From NCBI GenBank assembly GCA_964611145.1, contig CAZSYM010000022.1, positions 1 through 34,213 on the forward strand: a stretch of 34,213 bases of DNA, read 5' to 3'. The notes beneath the pieces were generated by a model. The model saw nothing but the letters and a program-made list of their open reading frames with translations, did no database searches and had not been told where the DNA came from. Positions 31,507 to 34,213 of the stretch are shown here, in pieces. Every line of letters begins with the position of its first letter. Within the stretch, counting starts at the first letter, position 1. The position numbers and the translations under genes are program-made. The stretch comes from WFQV01 sp964611145 (GTDB lineage: Bacteria > Bacteroidota > Ignavibacteria > Ignavibacteriales > Melioribacteraceae).

Positions 31507-34137
31507 TTACCTTGGTTGTTGTTTGTCTTTTTCCACTTTGTTCTTGAGTTCGTGTAATTTGTTTAACGCTTCTATGGGCGTTATGTTGTTCACTTCTATC
31601 TCGGAAATTTCCTTTCGGATTTCGTCATCTTTGAATTCGAAAAGGCTTAATTGAATTCCGTCTTCCGGGCGCGTATGATATTTTGCGATTTTCTTTTTTC
31701 GCACTTCATAAGGGGTAAGCTCTTTACTTTCGAGATTTTGGAGAATTTCCTTGGCGCGCTTTGTTGTGAATTCCGGTAATCCCGCCATCTGCGCCACTTG
31801 TATTCCGTAGCTATGGTCTGCCGCACCTGGCGAAACCTTGTGAAGGAAAATCACTTTGTCGTCGTATTCGCGGACTTCCACTTTGAAATTTTTTATTCGA
31901 GGGAAAATCGACGCCATTTCGTTTAACTCGTGATAGTGCGTGGCGAAAAGGGTTTTTGCCGCCACGAGCGGATTCTCGTGTAAATATTCCGTGATTGCCC
32001 ATGCAATTGAAATGCCGTCGAATGTACTTGTGCCACGTCCTATTTCGTCCAAAAGGATTAAACTTTTCGCAGTGGCATTGTTCAAAATGTTTGCCGCTTC
32101 TTGCATTTCCACAAGGAAAGTGCTTTCACCGGCCGTGATATTGTCGCTTGCGCCCACTCGTGTAAAGATATTATCAACGATTCCTATCCGTGCTTCTTTT
32201 GCGGGAACATAAGAGCCCATTTGTGCCAGTAGGACGATTAAGCCGACTTGCCTTAAATAGACGGATTTACCGGACATATTCGGACCGGTTAGGATTATTA
32301 TTTGTGTGTCGGAATTCGAGAGAAAAGTGGAATTGGGATGAAACTTTTCTCCCGGAGGAAGGATGCGTTCCACTACCGGATGGCGTCCTTCTTTAATATC
32401 GATTATATCCGATTCGTCAATTGTCGGTCGTACGTAATCGTATTCTTCGGCACATTGTGCAAAGGATTGGAAGCAATCCAACGTGGCAATAAGTCGTCCG
32501 TTTTCTTGAATCTGTTCTGCAAAGGAAGCCGCAAATACGCGTACCTCGTTAAAAAGCTGATATTCCAATTCGGCTATGTTCTCTTCGGCATTGAGTATTT
32601 TGTCTTCGTATTCCTTCAGTTCGGGAGTTATGTAGCGCTCGCTGTTTACCAAAGTTTGTTTACGAATATAATCCGTCGGTACTTTTTCCTTGTGGGTATT
32701 GCTAACGGAAATGTAATAACCGAAAACCTTGTTGTAGCTAACTTTTAGGGAAGGAATATTTGTTCTTTCCCTTTCTTTTTCCTGAAAGCGTGCAATCCAA
32801 TCCTTGGCGTTTTTTGTAATATCTCGTAATTCGTCCAATTCGGGAGAGTAGCCCGGCCGAATTATTCCTCCGTCGTTGATATTAACGGGAGGTTCGTCGG
32901 TAATTGCCTTTTCTATTTTTTCGATAACTTCTTCCAATTGGTGAAGTTTTAACCCGATTGTTTTTAATGTTTCGGCTTCGGCGGAATCCAAGAGTTGTTT
33001 CAAGAGAGGGATTTTCCGAAGGGAGAGTTTAAGATTAATCAGCTCGCGCGGATTAGCTCTTCCCGTGCAAATTTTGGAAGTGAGCCTTTCAAGGTCGCCT
33101 ATCTCTTTCAGTTCCTCCTGGATGTTTTTTCTCAACAGCTTTTTGTTTACCAATTCCGCCACACTTTCCTGGCGACGAAGAATTGGCTCCAGTTTTATCA
33201 GCGGGGCGGATATCCATTTTTTCAGCAATCGTCCCCCCATGGGCGTAAAGGTTTTATCCAGAATGGATATTAAAGAACCCTCCCTTGTGCCGTCCTGCAT
33301 AGTGAACATTATTTCGAGATTTCGTTTTGTGGCAATATCCAACTGCATGAAATCGGAGGGATTAAAAAGGGAGACTTTGTTTAAGTGTCCCAGATTTTCC
33401 TTTTGGGTTTCTTTTAGATAATTCAGAACCGCACCCGCCGCGGAGGTCGCCACTTCCAATTTTTCGATTCCGAAGCCTTTTAAAGTTTGTGTTCCGAAAT
33501 GATTTAGAAGTAAATCGCGTGCAAATTCATAATCGTAAATCCAATCTTCCACCGTCGTTATTCTGGTAGCGGGGGAGTATTTACGTATGATTTCCTCCAG
33601 CATTGATTTTTGCCTTTTGGAAATCAAAATTTCCTGTGGGGAAAACAAGCCGAATTGATTACGCAAGTCCTTTTGATTTATTTGATAGGCATAGAATTCG
33701 CCCGTGGAAACGTCGCAGAAAGAGATGCCGATTATTTGCTCTTTTGCATAAAGAGCCGCGAGATAATTATTGCGTTTATGGTCGAGCAATTTTTCCGAGA
33801 AAGCCACGCCCGGAGTAACCACCTCCACCACTTCTCGCTTTACAATTCCTTTGGCAAATTTAGGATTTTCCATCTGCTCGCATACCGCGACTCTATAACC
33901 GGCGCGAACGAGTTTGGGTAAGTAAGTATCGAGGGCATGATGAGGAAAGCCTGCGAGAGGGACGTTTTCCGCCTTGCCATTGGCTCGCTTCGTGAGGGTT
34001 ATTCCTAAAACCTTGGAAGCCGTTTTGGCGTCCTCGTCGAAAGTTTCAAAAAAATCCCCCACCCGAAACAGCAGAATAGTATCCGGGTACTCGCGCTTGA
34101 TTTTATTGTATTGTGCCATTAAAGGCGTTATACTCAT
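31507..34137 (-). CDS. mutS: DNA mismatch repair protein MutS
   Basis: This is an 876-residue MutS1-type protein that binds mismatches and recruits the repair machinery. The mismatch-reading Phe-x-Glu is F29-F30-E31 in VGDFFETF. The connector, lever and clamp regions follow. The ATPase has Walker A GPNMSGKS (618-625) and Walker B with D697-E698 in DEIGRGTSTFDG. The C-terminal tail (LHELKNKVEKDKQQPR) fits the short dimerisation end. The length matches full MutS rather than MutS2, and no Smr domain is present. GAGG lies just before the ATG. It is the first gene of mutS-DUF1684-aroF-tyrA. mutL is not in the window. Confidence 0.97.
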   Translation of the reverse strand: MSITPLMAQYNKIKREYPDTILLFRVGDFFETFDEDAKTASKVLGITLTKRANGKAENVPLAGFPHHALDTYLPKLVRAGYRVAVCEQMENPKFAKGIVKREVVEVVTPGVAFSEKLLDHKRNNYLAALYAKEQIIGISFCDVSTGEFYAYQINQKDLRNQFGLFSPQEILISKRQKSMLEEIIRKYSPATRITTVEDWIYDYEFARDLLLNHFGTQTLKGFGIEKLEVATSAAGAVLNYLKETQKENLGHLNKVSLFNPSDFMQLDIATKRNLEIMFTMQDGTREGSLISILDKTFTPMGGRLLKKWISAPLIKLEPILRRQESVAELVNKKLLRKNIQEELKEIGDLERLTSKICTGRANPRELINLKLSLRKIPLLKQLLDSAEAETLKTIGLKLHQLEEVIEKIEKAITDEPPVNINDGGIIRPGYSPELDELRDITKNAKDWIARFQEKERERTNIPSLKVSYNKVFGYYISVSNTHKEKVPTDYIRKQTLVNSERYITPELKEYEDKILNAEENIAELEYQLFNEVRVFAASFAEQIQENGRLIATLDCFQSFAQCAEEYDYVRPTIDESDIIDIKEGRHPVVERILPPGEKFHPNSTFLSNSDTQIIILTGPNMSGKSVYLRQVGLIVLLAQMGSYVPAKEARIGIVDNIFTRVGASDNITAGESTFLVEMQEAANILNNATAKSLILLDEIGRGTSTFDGISIAWAITEYLHENPLVAAKTLFATHYHELNEMASIFPRIKNFKVEVREYDDKVIFLHKVSPGAADHSYGIQVAQMAGLPEFTTKRAKEILQNLESKELTPYEVRKKKIAKYHTRPEDGIQLSLFEFKDDEIRKEISEIEVNNITPIEALNKLHELKNKVEKDKQQPR

Positions 34138-34160
34138 AAGACCTCGATAAAATTAAACTT

Positions 34161-34191
34161 TAAAAATAGTTACAAGATATGTCAGTTTCAA
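34161..34191 (-). promoter_or_regulatory. Possible promoter of the mutS operon
   Basis: On the minus strand, TTG (34191-34189) is followed after 20 bases by TATTTTTA (34168-34161), one mismatch from TAnnTTTG. It lies 23 bases upstream of the mutS ATG. The match is partial and the region is A+T-rich. Confidence 0.35.
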
Positions 34192-34213
34192 TTGAGACAC
34201 AGTTAACAGTGAA

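Noticed and set aside
1..34213. CRISPR arrays, insertion sequences, phage genes, toxin-antitoxin or defence systems.
   Set aside because: No regular direct repeats, transposase, integrase or recognisable defence genes were found; gene content is mostly housekeeping.

Overview
The window looks like a chromosomal stretch from a bacterium of the Bacteroidota/Chlorobi/Ignavibacteriota (FCB) group. Three things point there. The tRNA promoter has the TTG-N20-TAnnTTTG form used by the primary sigma factor of that group. Several gene types are common there: a secreted tricorn-like protease, a DUF1684 lipoprotein, a COG2509-type flavoprotein, and an acyl-CoA dehydrogenase joined to acetate kinase. Base composition is moderate (judged by eye, not counted). 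Unlike many Bacteroidota, several genes have clear Shine-Dalgarno sequences, so an early-branching FCB lineage seems more likely than a Bacteroides-like one. The exact taxon cannot be fixed from the sequence alone.

Layout. (a) 1-2004, + strand: tRNA-Glu(CTC) with promoter and terminator, then two TIM-barrel/unknown-function genes (DUF72, DUF1848). (b) 2055-11339, - strand: read 5' to 3', this is an Rrf2 regulator, cydA, cydB, a terminator, cydD, cydC, a PAS/LOV-like sensor, pncB and pncA. It combines a cytochrome bd oxidase module with its assembly exporter and an NAD salvage pair. (c) 11497-15596, + strand: a short-chain dehydrogenase and a secreted tricorn-like protease. (d) 15643-20587, - strand: monomeric NADP isocitrate dehydrogenase and a long RecQ helicase. 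(e) 20724-28638, + strand: four tightly packed ABC-exporter genes (two ATPase/permease pairs), a 3-hydroxyacyl-CoA dehydrogenase abutting acetate kinase, and a COG2509 flavoprotein. (f) 28781-34137, - strand: mutS, a DUF1684 lipoprotein, DAHP synthase and prephenate dehydrogenase, in tight operon spacing.

How the genes work together. The bd oxidase with its Rrf2 regulator and CydDC suggests growth at low oxygen or under nitrosative stress. Acetate kinase suggests substrate-level phosphorylation. pncA/pncB recycle nicotinamide to NaMN. aroF/tyrA open the shikimate pathway and lead to tyrosine. Most genes are housekeeping. The least ordinary elements are a LOV-like sensor without the photoactive cysteine next to the cyd genes, a palindromic operator candidate in front of rrf2-cydAB, the DUF72/DUF1848 pair with a C-terminal CxxxCxxC cluster, and several unexplained nested inverted repeats in intergenic DNA.

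No stretch above 300 bases lacks a gene; the largest gaps (about 100-160 bases) are described individually. No CRISPR array, insertion sequence, integrase, attachment site or rRNA was seen.
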